Numbered from the stretch's first letter, positions 53,965-63,528 are shown. The stretch: DNA of 64,000 nucleotides from Candidatus Geocrenenecus huangii (GCA_023268155.1 JALNKM010000007.1:1-64000); one strand, 5' to 3'. Notes: generated from the letters alone by a model not told the origin. Numbers and translations are program-made.

Positions 53965-54736
53965 TAGAAAGCCTCGTCCCAATTGTTTCTTCTCCAATAA
54001 TAGCTGACTTAATTCTTCCTCTAGCCAACCCGTTTACCAAGAGTACTTCGACACCTTTCTCCGCAGCCTCGAAACCTTCTTCAATCTTCTTGATTATTCC
54101 TCCAGTAACATCTTCCTCGACCGTTTTGAAAACTTCTATAGGCATGCCAGGTGTGAGTTTTTCTGCGAGCTTGACCTCTCCTGTAACTCTATCTCTTATG
54201 TAGACCCCATCTACATCTAGTGCGAAAACTATCCTCTTAGCCTTTAACCTAACTGATAGGTATGATGCGATAGTATCACCTGAGAGAATTGTAAACTTCA
54301 ATACTCTATCGAATACAGCATCTCCACATGTTATAGGCGTTACACCTATATCCAATGCTGTGAAGAAGGCATCTAGGTTACATGTCTCGATCCTTCCATT
54401 CTTCGTAATAATGAACGTTGAGGCGGGGATACCTATACATGGGAAACCTGAATTGACAAGATTTTCAACTACTTCGCTATTTAGTCTCCTAACGATCTTG
54501 GCCGTTTCGAGAAATCCCTTAAGATGTTCAGGCGTCTTGTATCCTTCCGAGACTCTATAGGTCTTAGCGATTGGATGAGCATAAGACCCCCCTCCGTGAA
54601 CTATGATTAACGGAGTAGGCCAAACTTCTCTTAACTCTCGACCAATATCCTCTAAGACATCTCTCCTAAGAGTGAAGGTTTTCTCTTTATCGGTTATTAA
54701 GGAACCTCCTAACTTCAATATCGTTAACTCTCTCAC
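53951..54736 (-). CDS. ipk: Isopentenyl phosphate kinase
   Basis: 261-residue amino-acid-kinase-fold enzyme making isopentenyl diphosphate. LKLGGSLIT is at 8-16 and VHGGGSYAHP at 46-55 with the diagnostic catalytic His54. VFALDVDGVY and TGGIIKKIEEGFEA follow. It overlaps mevalonate kinase by 4 bases. Together with the dehydratase and decarboxylase genes at 21.5-24.5 kb it completes the archaeal route. Confidence 0.95.
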   Translation of the reverse strand: MRELTILKLGGSLITDKEKTFTLRRDVLEDIGRELREVWPTPLIIVHGGGSYAHPIAKTYRVSEGYKTPEHLKGFLETAKIVRRLNSEVVENLVNSGFPCIGIPASTFIITKNGRIETCNLDAFFTALDIGVTPITCGDAVFDRVLKFTILSGDTIASYLSVRLKAKRIVFALDVDGVYIRDRVTGEVKLAEKLTPGMPIEVFKTVEEDVTGGIIKKIEEGFEAAEKGVEVLLVNGLARGRIKSAIIGEETIGTRLSTKSP

Positions 54737-55644
54737 GTCTTCTCCTCCTTCAATCCTACTGCTGAAAGCTCTGTCAAATATGTTTTAAACTTACTTGATA
54801 GGGCTTTAGAGATACGTTCTATCTTGTCTTCGTCGACGAGGCATATGACACATCCTCCTCCGCCAGCTCCCGTGATCTTTGCTCCATAAGCACCAGCATC
54901 TAAAGCAAGCTTTATAGCTTCATCGATCTCCATCGATGAAACTCCCAACTCTCTAAGAAGATTCTGGTTTTCAAGCATTAGCTTTCCAAGCTTTTCGAGA
55001 TCCATATTCTTGAATGCATCGAATGCATCTCTTATAATTTCCTCCTCTTTCTCCAGCATCATGTTGAATCTTTCTTTATTCTGCTCCATGAAGTCTTTGA
55101 CACGCTTCACCATCTCTCCCGTTTTGCGGATCCTCCCCGTGTTGACAATTAAGATCTTCTTTAGAGGTATGTCTACATGCATGAAGCCACTGGACTTTCT
55201 ATACACTCCTCCTCCACCATACAATGCTATGGTTGTATCGATGCCTGAAGGATTAAAGTGAACGATCTTTTCGCCTTCAACCGCCGCGGCCTTCACCAAT
55301 TCTATATCTATCTTCTTGAGACTGAGTAGAGATGCTGTAGCAGCGGATGCGACGGATATTGAAGCTGAAGAGCCTAGACCTACGCTTGCAGGGATATCAG
55401 ATGAGATCTTCAGTGAGATGCCTGAAGTAAAACCTGTTTTCCCGAAAATATATTCTATAGCTCTTGAAGCGGGGTGATTCGAGAGCCTCCTACCCCTAAT
55501 CCATACACCCGGCTCATCATATTTCCATGCTTCTACGTATGCTCTAAGATTTATCGCGGAGACTATTGCTGGCCTATCATATACCACGAAGTGTTCACCG
55601 AATAATATTACTTTGCCTGGAGCTGAAGCAACGACTTTCTCCAT
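54733..55644 (-). CDS. mvk: Mevalonate kinase
   Basis: 303-residue GHMP kinase. SAPGKVILFGEH at 7-18, the ATP loop PASVGLGSSAS at 85-95, the catalytic Asp136 in NPSGIDTT, and the C-terminal GAKITGAGGGGCV. Phosphorylates mevalonate to mevalonate 5-phosphate. Coupled to IPK downstream. In many archaea this pair is colinear with eno-S2; here it is inverted. Confidence 0.96.
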   Translation of the reverse strand: MEKVVASAPGKVILFGEHFVVYDRPAIVSAINLRAYVEAWKYDEPGVWIRGRRLSNHPASRAIEYIFGKTGFTSGISLKISSDIPASVGLGSSASISVASAATASLLSLKKIDIELVKAAAVEGEKIVHFNPSGIDTTIALYGGGGVYRKSSGFMHVDIPLKKILIVNTGRIRKTGEMVKRVKDFMEQNKERFNMMLEKEEEIIRDAFDAFKNMDLEKLGKLMLENQNLLRELGVSSMEIDEAIKLALDAGAYGAKITGAGGGGCVICLVDEDKIERISKALSSKFKTYLTELSAVGLKEEKT

Positions 55645-55698
55645 CTTCTATTATACCACCAACTAAAAGAATTATGCCAGTAAATAAATTATCTTCTA

Positions 55699-56430
55699 TT
55701 ATTGTTTTCCAGCGCTCTCATGTATTAATGGATGAACTTCTCTAAAAATGTAGTCTAGGAAGTCTAACTCATTCATTCTAGTAAAAGATGTGACCACACA
55801 GTTCCTCGTCAACCCCATGACATACGAGGTATTAGGAACCTGGTATACGATATACCATATCTTTCCATGCCTAAGATACTCTTCATATAAGGCTGAATTC
55901 TTAACACTATCACCATACAGTGCGAGCTTGGCGACTTCAGGTATGTCTAGGTCGTCAAAGTATATGACCTTCGTATTCTCAGGGTTTCTTTCATGGAACG
56001 CTCTCATGATCTCAGGCGATATCCGTGCCTCAACTATTGCACGATAGCTAAGAAATAGTTGATGAGAAAGAAGAGAGGCAACAGCATTCGCGAAATGTTT
56101 CTCCTGTACAACGGTAAGCAAAGTCATTCCATGTTCCTTGCTAAAAACAATTCTAGCTTGAGTAGTCTTCACAATAGGTACGGTTCTACCCCTTTGGGGT
56201 ATCAGTATTATCTTATCTTTACTGAAGATTCCCTCCAGCCTATTCTTCTTCAAGTCTAAGTCTCTGACTTCAGTAATTAATTCGAATTTTTCACCTTCTT
56301 CCTCTCTTTCTTCAGCAATTCTATAATCTTTAAGCTTCTCAGCGATTTCTTCTAAAGAAGTATCGGGCTTAATATCAAATATTTTAGATGCTAGGGGCAG
56401 CGTCCAACACCTCCCATAAACAATTCTCAA
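55699..56430 (-). CDS. Protein of unknown function next to mevalonate kinase
   Basis: 243 residues, soluble, not recognised. Visible segments include IILIPQRGRTVPIVKTTQAR, KVIYFDDLDIPEVAKLALYG, and a C-terminal region with YIVYQVPNTSYVMGLTRNC. It is upstream of mvk on the same strand with 54 bases between, so co-expression is possible. No catalytic motif can be claimed. Confidence 0.65.
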   Translation of the reverse strand: MRIVYGRCWTLPLASKIFDIKPDTSLEEIAEKLKDYRIAEEREEEGEKFELITEVRDLDLKKNRLEGIFSKDKIILIPQRGRTVPIVKTTQARIVFSKEHGMTLLTVVQEKHFANAVASLLSHQLFLSYRAIVEARISPEIMRAFHERNPENTKVIYFDDLDIPEVAKLALYGDSVKNSALYEEYLRHGKIWYIVYQVPNTSYVMGLTRNCVVTSFTRMNELDFLDYIFREVHPLIHESAGKQ

Positions 56431-56476
56431 GCTTTAATAAAATCTCATCGCAGACACATGCATTCATTACTAGGGT

Positions 56477-57532
56477 TTAACTAGACTCTTCATAGATTCT
56501 CCAAAGTTCATCAATTATTTGTCCAGTAATCTTCTCTTCGCTCTTATCGGCTTTCACGAGAATATTAGGCATTTTCTTCTCTCTTAGTTCTCCTATAACC
56601 TTGAATCCCATCTTCTCAACACTCCTTAAGTTCTTCTTTGAGATACATGCCAGTAGAACTCCTGAGCTAACTAGCTTCAATGGGTCACATCCTAGAATAC
56701 TGCATATCTGTCTAGTTTCTTCAGAGACTGGTATCCTGTCCTCATATATTATGAAAGATGTATTGCTTGCTTCGGAGAGCTCATAGACTCCTCCTAATAC
56801 TCCACCCTCTGTGGGGTCATGCATCGCAGTAGCCAATCCCAGCCTAGCAAGTTTAAGAGCTTCTTCAACAACGCTTATCTTCTCATAATATTTCTGAGCT
56901 TTCTCCAATACCTCGGCAGAGACCTTCTGTCTCAATATTTCTCTAAAATCCCTTGCAAGTATGGCCGTCCCCTCTATCCCCGCCGTCTTAGACATTATGA
57001 TTAAATCGCCGGCTCTCCCTCCACCTGTTCTTATCGGCCTACGAGATATAAGCTTCCCCATCATGAATCCACATACTATGCTACGTTGAATGTTCGGGGT
57101 AACCTCTGTATGCCCCGTCACTACTCCGACTCCAAGCTCCCGACATGCTCGATGGATATCGTCCACAATATTTTCTAGCTCTTTTCTATCCGCACTTCTA
57201 CTTAATAGTATTATTGGAGAGAACCATGCTGGCTTACCTCCGCAGACAGCGACATCGTTTGCATTGATATAGACTGACAGCCATCCTATCCTCTCCGAAG
57301 CACCAGTGATCGGGTCGCAGGAAACAACAATCAGCCCACCATTCTTGATTACTCCAGCATCTTCGCCGAAAGCGGGGCCGAGAAGAATGTCTCTTCTTCT
57401 TACGCCAAGCTTTACATAGACTACTTCTTCCAAGACCTCTTTACCAAATTTACCTAGCCTGAACTTCAAGTTCTTCAATGTAGAAGAAGACAGTCTCCCT
57501 AAAGAATGTATACGCGGAAATTCTCTAATCAA
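56477..57532 (-). CDS. AIR-synthase/HypE-like protein
   Basis: 351-residue PurM/HypE/ThiL superfamily member. The N-terminal FGEDAGVI matches the GDDA-type metal motif. WLSVYINANDVAVCGGKPAWF, VVTGHTEVTP and TAMHDPTEGGVLGGVYEL are typical of the AIRS-related group found in archaea. These enzymes bind ATP in a dimeric cleft; the acceptor here is unknown. No hydrogenase genes nearby, so true HypE is not assumed. Confidence 0.83.
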   Translation of the reverse strand: MIREFPRIHSLGRLSSSTLKNLKFRLGKFGKEVLEEVVYVKLGVRRRDILLGPAFGEDAGVIKNGGLIVVSCDPITGASERIGWLSVYINANDVAVCGGKPAWFSPIILLSRSADRKELENIVDDIHRACRELGVGVVTGHTEVTPNIQRSIVCGFMMGKLISRRPIRTGGGRAGDLIIMSKTAGIEGTAILARDFREILRQKVSAEVLEKAQKYYEKISVVEEALKLARLGLATAMHDPTEGGVLGGVYELSEASNTSFIIYEDRIPVSEETRQICSILGCDPLKLVSSGVLLACISKKNLRSVEKMGFKVIGELREKKMPNILVKADKSEEKITGQIIDELWRIYEESS

Positions 57533-57557
57533 TCTGTCAAGTCATACGTGTTTATGA

Positions 57558-58172
57558 CTATTTTCTTCTTTTAAGTATGTTCTCAACTCTATGGATGTCC
57601 GAGGGATTGGAGACCCTCAAGAACATTAAGAGTTTTTCATCGAAGATTCTCAAACTATTACTTGACAGGTACAGCACTTTCTGCACTTTTCTAACTAGTG
57701 AATCCATGTCTTCTTCACGATTCTTAGAGAAAACTTCTAGGAAGGGGCTTCTCTGATATGATGCCATAGTGTATATTGTCTCTCTAGCTTGATTACGTGG
57801 TATAACTGCTGAAAACTTCTGAGAAGCCTCAACCAAGAAGGTTGTAAAATCTCTAGTCAGAAGTGGAGAATCACATGGAAGTAGGAGGACGTTTTCAGTA
57901 TGGGCGGATGAGATTGCGAACTCGATTTGACTTCTAACTGATCCGGATAACTGGTTTGACAATAAGACTTCAGCGAGATATTCTCTAGCCAAGTCTCTGT
58001 ATGCTTCAGCCTTCTTCTCATCATCAACGGCTATGAATATGTCGGATACCTGATCCGGGACGACTTCGAGAACGTATTCTATCATGGGTTTACCTGCGAT
58101 CGGGATTAAGCCACGTTCAATACCCTTAAATCCCCTCATGTTAGCAAAAATCACAGCAGATGCTTCCTTCAA
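57558..58172 (-). CDS. MobA/CobY-like nucleotidyltransferase with altered G-loop
   Basis: 204 residues with the GT-A nucleotidyltransferase layout: N-terminal AVIFANMRGFKG at 6-17, IPIAGKPMIEYVL at 24-36, and LLLPCDSPLLTRDF with the metal Asp. The usual LAGGxSxRMGxxK loop is changed (ANMRG and no GG), so nucleotide specificity is uncertain. Candidates are molybdopterin guanylyl- or adenosylcobinamide-phosphate guanylyltransferase. Confidence 0.72.
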   Translation of the reverse strand: MKEASAVIFANMRGFKGIERGLIPIAGKPMIEYVLEVVPDQVSDIFIAVDDEKKAEAYRDLAREYLAEVLLSNQLSGSVRSQIEFAISSAHTENVLLLPCDSPLLTRDFTTFLVEASQKFSAVIPRNQARETIYTMASYQRSPFLEVFSKNREEDMDSLVRKVQKVLYLSSNSLRIFDEKLLMFLRVSNPSDIHRVENILKRRK

Positions 58173-58291
58173 CCTCTAACCCTTCAACATTGAATAGGTA
58201 TGAGACAAAATTTAAAGATATAAACCCTCTAGAAAGATCCCAGTAGGCTGGGTCTGTTGATTAGAGCGTTGGAGAAGAGTCGAAGTCCTCG

Positions 58292-59269
58292 CTATCTCTG
58301 TTCAAGGAGGAAATATTGAGATAGAACCATGTTTTCTTCGAAGTAGCTGGGTAGAGGCCACATTAAGAGGACCTCGTAGTTGAGCTTCATTGATTGTTCC
58401 GAGACTCCTCCGCCTAAAAGGAGTTCTAATAGAGTTGGAGTTCTAGGTCTAATCCATTTTCTGGGGGAGTCTTCAGGTATTCCAGCTAGCTGGCATGCTC
58501 TCTTCACAGCATCATCTATCGAACCGATGTGATCAATAATTCCTGCTTCTAGAGCTTGGATACCCGTATATGGTCTAGCAGTAAATACCTCATCATAATT
58601 TCTTATCTTATCTCTTCGATGTTCTCTTACCCTCTCCTTGAATACGTCGGCTACAGATCCTATAATAGAAAGCATAATATTTCTTTCCTCATCTGTTAAA
58701 TCTCTCCACGAACTTCCAATATCTTTTAATCTTCCACTTTTGAATGTTTCGGTTTTTATGCCGAGCTTATCCATTAATTCTTTATAGTTTATTACCAGGC
58801 TTATTGCGCCGACGGAACCTGTTAAAGCGTGTGGAGAAGCAATTATCTCTCTTGATGGCAGAGCAATGTAGTATCCACCTGATGCACCATACTCCGTAAT
58901 ATATGCAACTGATACTTTCTCCTCACTTAACTTCTTGAGCATGCTGTATATTTCTTCGGAAGCCGCCGCGCTCCCACCTGGACTATTGATAACTAGCACT
59001 ATGGCCTTTATAGTTGGATCTCTAGTAGCTTGAAGAATAAGTTGTTCAACATCTCTTGGTGTGAGAACATCTCCTGAAAACAAGGTTAATGGTGATTCAG
59101 AATAGGCAATAGTCCCTGAAAGCTCAATTAATCCAATATATTCTAAGCCTTTAACAGTAGTCGAAGCTTGTAGGAGATAATATATCCCTGAAGATAATCC
59201 TACTCCTAGAATCAATCCAATTAGAAGCCACACCCACCATTTGAAGCTTCTAACCATACTCCTCACCAT
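58292..59269 (-). CDS. sppA: Signal peptide peptidase SppA (S49)
   Basis: 325-residue membrane-anchored protease. TM helix at about 11-34, INSPGGSAAASEEIY at 95-109, nucleophile Ser130 in GASGGYYIALP and the general-base Lys in FKSGRLKDIGSSWR (about 182). It clears signal peptides and other membrane fragments after secretion. Not near the secreted-protein operon, so no dedicated link is claimed. Confidence 0.92.
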   Translation of the reverse strand: MVRSMVRSFKWWVWLLIGLILGVGLSSGIYYLLQASTTVKGLEYIGLIELSGTIAYSESPLTLFSGDVLTPRDVEQLILQATRDPTIKAIVLVINSPGGSAAASEEIYSMLKKLSEEKVSVAYITEYGASGGYYIALPSREIIASPHALTGSVGAISLVINYKELMDKLGIKTETFKSGRLKDIGSSWRDLTDEERNIMLSIIGSVADVFKERVREHRRDKIRNYDEVFTARPYTGIQALEAGIIDHIGSIDDAVKRACQLAGIPEDSPRKWIRPRTPTLLELLLGGGVSEQSMKLNYEVLLMWPLPSYFEENMVLSQYFLLEQR

Positions 59270-59456
59270 TAATGCACCTTCTTGAGAAATAAATCTTTTG
59301 GATAAATCTTAGACCTGTCGATATAAAAACACAAAATTTAAGAATTGTATGGTCAATCGTAATAATCTCGAGCTATATCTACAGATCTTCTCATTGTCTT
59401 ATACTGGAGCAGGTTTTTTGAAATACTTAATATATTAAATTGGGACAACCCTATCA

Positions 59457-60119
59457 TTGGTGAATAAGAAGTTGAAGTTCCCGTTCGGGGTAAGAAACGA
59501 AAAGCCTGTTCAAAGCCAACCTAAACCTCTCGCAATACTGATGAATAATAGGTTGATGGATATCTTGACACAACTAAAGATCCAATCTGAGAAGCTTAAG
59601 AGAACATATCAAAGACTGTTAGCAAGAGATAGAACACTATTTGAAGCATGCATAAGAGCAGAACAAGAACTCGACAGGGATAGGGCCGTCATATACGCTA
59701 ATGAGATAGCTCAACTTAGAAAGATGAGTAGGACAGTACTGAGAAGCCAGATATCGTTAGAGAAAGTTATACTGAGACTAGAAACAGTACAAGAATTCGG
59801 AGATGTAATGAGGGCTCTCGCACCTGCAACGAAGATAATAAAACAAGTTCAATCAGAACTATCAGGTCTAGTTCCAGAAGTGTCTGCTGCACTAAGAACA
59901 GTGGATGAGATGCTTGAAACAGTAATAATAGAGGCAGGAAACGTTACGGGAGCACAAGTATCAGTGATGGTTTCAGATAGTGAAGCACAGAAGATACTTG
60001 AAGAAGCAGCGGAGATAGCAGCTCAAAGAATGAATAGTCAATTCCCACAACTTCCTGAAACATTGAAAGATTTATCAAGTGAACAATCTTCAAGTAATAG
60101 CAAACTAAGAAATCCATAA
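59457..60119 (+). CDS. cdvB: ESCRT-III-like protein (CdvB family)
   Basis: 220 residues, Snf7-type: N-terminal basic segment (KKLKFPFGVRNEKP), long helices at about 30-130 (MDILTQLKIQSEKLKRTYQRL, RAEQELDRDRAVIYANEIAQLRKM) and helices 140-192. FPQLPETL at 196-203 could serve as a MIM2-like Vps4-binding motif. No C-terminal winged helix, so it is closer to CdvB1/B2 paralogues than to Sulfolobus CdvB. CdvA and CdvC/Vps4 are not in the window. Role: membrane constriction in division or vesicle release. Start TTG 59457 or GTG 59460. Confidence 0.88.
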   Translation: MVNKKLKFPFGVRNEKPVQSQPKPLAILMNNRLMDILTQLKIQSEKLKRTYQRLLARDRTLFEACIRAEQELDRDRAVIYANEIAQLRKMSRTVLRSQISLEKVILRLETVQEFGDVMRALAPATKIIKQVQSELSGLVPEVSAALRTVDEMLETVIIEAGNVTGAQVSVMVSDSEAQKILEEAAEIAAQRMNSQFPQLPETLKDLSSEQSSSNSKLRNP

Positions 60120-60308
60120 TGATTAAAATTGAAGCACTGAAAGAAGGTGGAGACGACGACTTTCAGGATAAAAGCTAGAATATAGCATAGAATTAAGAAG
60201 GCTCACCCTTATTATTTATTAATAAGCAAATCATGATGAAAGAGGAATCTACATCAGGAAGCATGTATAGCACATCAGGTGACATGGGTGCCAGGTTATC
60301 TGGTAATA

Positions 60309-60318
60309 TTTATATTTT
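60309..60318 (+). promoter_or_regulatory. TATA box of the aldolase-like gene
   Basis: TTTATATTTT is centred about 32 bases before the ATG at 60346. Confidence 0.45.
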
Positions 60319-60345
60319 ACTAATGCATAGAAGATAACGAGCATT

Positions 60346-61509
60346 ATGGTCTCTCAACATATTGCTTTCTTCGAAGAGCCCAGGAACCCTATACCTGGTG
60401 ACTTAGTCTTTAGAGCTTTAACACCTCCTAGAGAAATAATTCTAGCAGTGAATCCAAGAGTAACTTTAGAAGTAATAGAAGGGGTCTTGAGAGCGGCAAA
60501 AGACACGGAGAACATAGTAATTCTTGAATTGGCCTTATCCGAGATGAATCTTAAAGGTGGATACACTGGTCTTACACCCAAGGCATTTGCGGAAAGAGTT
60601 AGAAAGGCAGCAGAAAACGTTGGATGGTTCGGATATGTTCTTCACGCTGACCATGTAACTGTGAGAAAGGGGACCTATGAAGAGATAGATAATGTAAAAA
60701 GAGAATTAGAAGCAAGGATAGAAGCAGGCTTCACAAGTTTCGCAATCGATACATCATACTTATTCGATGTAAGTAAAGATAACATACCTGAACAATTGAA
60801 AAGAGTGATAGACGTGGGGACCGAGCTATTCAGGTTCCTAGACGAAAAGATAGGTCATAGAAATTATGGAAGAGAAGGAGAAGTAGGAGAAATCGGGAAA
60901 AGTGAATTAACAGAAGTTGAAGAAGCTCTTTACTATGTTAAGACTATGAAAGAGAATGGAGTAGATCTCCATTGGCTGGCGATAAATAATGGTTCGAAGC
61001 ACGGTGTATCTGTAGATGCGGAAGGAAACATTATCCCCCAGTTAGGCATTAACATAAAAAGAACAGTAGAAATAGTTCAAGCACTCTGGAATAATCGCTA
61101 CCCGACGAGAATCGCTCAACATGGAGTCAGTGGAACTCCACTCCACCTCATAGCAGAAGCATTTCCAAAAGGTATGATAAACAAGGGAAACGTAGCAACA
61201 TATTACATGCTAATGGTATATGATATACTCAGGATCTATGAACCCGAATTATTTAAGAGAATATACAAATGGGTAGTCGAAAAGTACAAGAAAGAAAATA
61301 TTCCAGAAGTTGAGATATTCGTAGAAAATTCTAAGAATGCTATAAAGGAATTCTTTAACGAGTTCGAGAAGATAAGTGACGAAGCGAAGCAATCAATAAG
61401 AGCGAAGGCTTATGCTGATACCCTACTACATATAAAAGCATTTGGGATGGAGAAAACCGCTAGGAAGGTCTATGATTACCTGAAGAAGACGAACATCAAA
61501 TATGAATAA
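60346..61509 (+). CDS. Class II (zinc) fructose-bisphosphate-aldolase-like protein
   Basis: 387 residues. HADH at 100-103 in GYVLHADHVTV and HGVSGTPLHLIAEAF in the second half are class II aldolase metal-site features, with NNGSKHG between them. The long acidic C-terminal part (about 300-387) is unlike short bacterial FbaA and resembles the larger KbaZ/GatZ-related or archaeal class II forms. Substrate could be fructose or tagatose bisphosphate or another ketose. Followed 195 bases later by a pentose-phosphate epimerase. Confidence 0.78.
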   Translation: MVSQHIAFFEEPRNPIPGDLVFRALTPPREIILAVNPRVTLEVIEGVLRAAKDTENIVILELALSEMNLKGGYTGLTPKAFAERVRKAAENVGWFGYVLHADHVTVRKGTYEEIDNVKRELEARIEAGFTSFAIDTSYLFDVSKDNIPEQLKRVIDVGTELFRFLDEKIGHRNYGREGEVGEIGKSELTEVEEALYYVKTMKENGVDLHWLAINNGSKHGVSVDAEGNIIPQLGINIKRTVEIVQALWNNRYPTRIAQHGVSGTPLHLIAEAFPKGMINKGNVATYYMLMVYDILRIYEPELFKRIYKWVVEKYKKENIPEVEIFVENSKNAIKEFFNEFEKISDEAKQSIRAKAYADTLLHIKAFGMEKTARKVYDYLKKTNIKYE

Positions 61510-61704
61510 GCTCCTCTACTCGTATCCTATTTCATTCTTCTAACTAAACATATTCATTAAGGTAAAGCTTAATATCTTCATAAGAAACTAATCGATGACT
61601 GAGACATGAATCATTCACGTGTATGCCCCCGTAAAGAACAGGGTGAAGGAAATAGATTATACAGTTACAAGTATATTCATAAAACTGTAATTCATTACAA
61701 ATAG

Positions 61705-62436
61705 GTGCAGGAAGATATGACGATGGTCCCTAAAAAATCTCAGTTACCTCCTCCAAAGATAGTTCCATCTATATTATCGGCAGATTTTAGAAAACTCGGA
61801 GAGGAAGTTAGGAAAGTTGAGAAAGCCGGAGCAGACATGCTGCACTTCGATATAATGGATGGACACTTTGTCCCGAATATAAGCTTCGGCCCCATGGTAG
61901 TGAAGGCTCTACGAAAAGAAGTTAGTATCCCGTTTCTAGTTCACTTAATGGTTGAGAACCCAGAGGTAATCCTTGACCAGACAATAGATTCAGGAGCCGA
62001 CATAATATTATTCCATGTAGAAGTCTCTCCACATTTATGGAGAATACTAGAGTCGATAAAGGAGAGAGGAGTTAAAGCAGGTGCAGCATTAAACCCATCT
62101 ACTCCATTATCTACAATCGAATACTTCATAGAAGAATTAGATATGGTTCTACTAATGACTGTTAACCCAGGATTCGGTGGACAGAGGCTCATACCAAAAA
62201 TGCTTGACAAGATACGTGATTTTAGAAGAAGCTTGATAGAGAAGAAGATTATGCTAGACATAGCAGTGGACGGCGGAGTAACATTCGAAAATGTGGAAGA
62301 CATAATAGAGGCTGGAGCAAACGTTATAATAGCTGGGACAACAATATTCGGTCAGGAGGATGTTGAAGAAGCAACAAGGAGGTTAAAGAAGTTGGCAGAA
62401 GAGAAATATTCTCGAATAATCTCATTTTACCTATAA
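61705..62436 (+). CDS. rpe: Ribulose-phosphate 3-epimerase
   Basis: 243-residue TIM barrel: PSILSADFRKLGEEV at 21-35, HFDIMDGHFVPNISFGP at 47-63 with metal His and Asp, HLMVENPE at 80-87, MTVNPGFGGQ and DGGVTFENV. Interconverts ribulose and xylulose 5-phosphate. A GTG at 61705 or ATG at 61717 may start it. Not universal in archaea. Confidence 0.95.
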   Translation: MQEDMTMVPKKSQLPPPKIVPSILSADFRKLGEEVRKVEKAGADMLHFDIMDGHFVPNISFGPMVVKALRKEVSIPFLVHLMVENPEVILDQTIDSGADIILFHVEVSPHLWRILESIKERGVKAGAALNPSTPLSTIEYFIEELDMVLLMTVNPGFGGQRLIPKMLDKIRDFRRSLIEKKIMLDIAVDGGVTFENVEDIIEAGANVIIAGTTIFGQEDVEEATRRLKKLAEEKYSRIISFYL

Positions 62437-62452
62437 TCTTTCTGAGCAATGT

Positions 62453-63364
62453 TCATGCTTCTCTAGATAGCTTCTGTAAGAATCCTAACTTTTCTGAAAC
62501 CCATCTAAATAGATCTACTTTAGGCTTCCATGAAAGAATATTTTGAGCGAGTGAAATATCTGCAACACTGTATCTTACATCGTTTTTCCTCGGCTCCCGG
62601 TAAACTATTCCGACACCTGACCTTTCATTAATGTATTCTGCAAGTTCTCCTACTTTGACTGGTTTACCTGAACCGATATTGAACACCTTTCCAGACACGG
62701 AATCTTTCATACATGCTTTGTAGAAACCCTTAACAACATCTCCAACATATATGAAGTCTCTAACATTCTTTCCGTTGCCGAATACTGTTAGAGGTTTACC
62801 TAGATATACGGATTCTAGAAAGTTCTTCACTACCCCAGCTCTGGCTCTCTCGCCATAGACATTGAACAATCTTAAGATGACAACATCTATCTTGTCGGAG
62901 TATCTAAGACATTCTTTTTCTCCTTCAAGTTTTGTATGACCATAAAAGTTTAAAGGGTTCAGAAGAGCATCCTCTACTGCAGGCTTCTCTAAATCACCAT
63001 ACACCGCCGCCGAGCTAGCGTAGACTACCCTCATATTCTTCTTCGATGCGATATCGAGAATATTTGCTGTCCCGAGAAAGTTTACCTCCCAATAACTAGA
63101 TCTATCTATCTCACTTTCTTCAACATCCGTCAATGCTGCTAAATGGAATACTACGTCTCCAGATAGTACTTCAGATAATCTGCCTCTATCTCTAATGTCA
63201 ACAACCTCAACTTCTAGATTATTCATTTTCAAAAATCTACTATAAACATCTATTGAAGCTCTAGATAGATTATCGATAACCTTAACTCTAAACCCCTTCT
63301 CTAACAAGAATTCTACGAGATGGCTACCGATGAACCCGCATCCTCCAGTTACAACAGCCTTCAT
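62453..63364 (-). CDS. NAD-dependent nucleotide-sugar epimerase (GalE-like)
   Basis: 303-residue extended SDR. GGCGFIGSHLVEF at 7-19 binds NAD, the catalytic Ser/Tyr/Lys are in ASSAAVYGD (116-124) and YGHTKLEGE (Tyr141, Lys145), and RNDVRYSVADI follows. Likely UDP-glucose or UDP-GlcNAc 4-epimerase supplying sugars for surface glycans. Transcribed away from the rRNA promoter. Confidence 0.93.
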   Translation of the reverse strand: MKAVVTGGCGFIGSHLVEFLLEKGFRVKVIDNLSRASIDVYSRFLKMNNLEVEVVDIRDRGRLSEVLSGDVVFHLAALTDVEESEIDRSSYWEVNFLGTANILDIASKKNMRVVYASSAAVYGDLEKPAVEDALLNPLNFYGHTKLEGEKECLRYSDKIDVVILRLFNVYGERARAGVVKNFLESVYLGKPLTVFGNGKNVRDFIYVGDVVKGFYKACMKDSVSGKVFNIGSGKPVKVGELAEYINERSGVGIVYREPRKNDVRYSVADISLAQNILSWKPKVDLFRWVSEKLGFLQKLSREA

Positions 63365-63478
63365 TCATGAAACCGTTATCTTCAATACTAAAAAACTTTT
63401 AAGAATACAATTACATAAACATAGATAACTCAATAGATCTCTACCCACATATTTTAAACATACATCGTAATAGAATAC

Positions 63479-63494
63479 AGGAAATACTTATATC
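63479..63494 (+). promoter_or_regulatory. Promoter of 23S rRNA (BRE and TATA)
   Basis: AGGAAA followed by TACTTATATC, a strong BRE-TATA arrangement, predicts initiation at about 63515. It lies upstream of the 23S gene with no 16S gene between, so 23S rRNA has its own promoter. Confidence 0.6.
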
Positions 63495-63528
63495 CAGCCA
63501 GATACAGTATAGGAATGGCGTTCATGAA

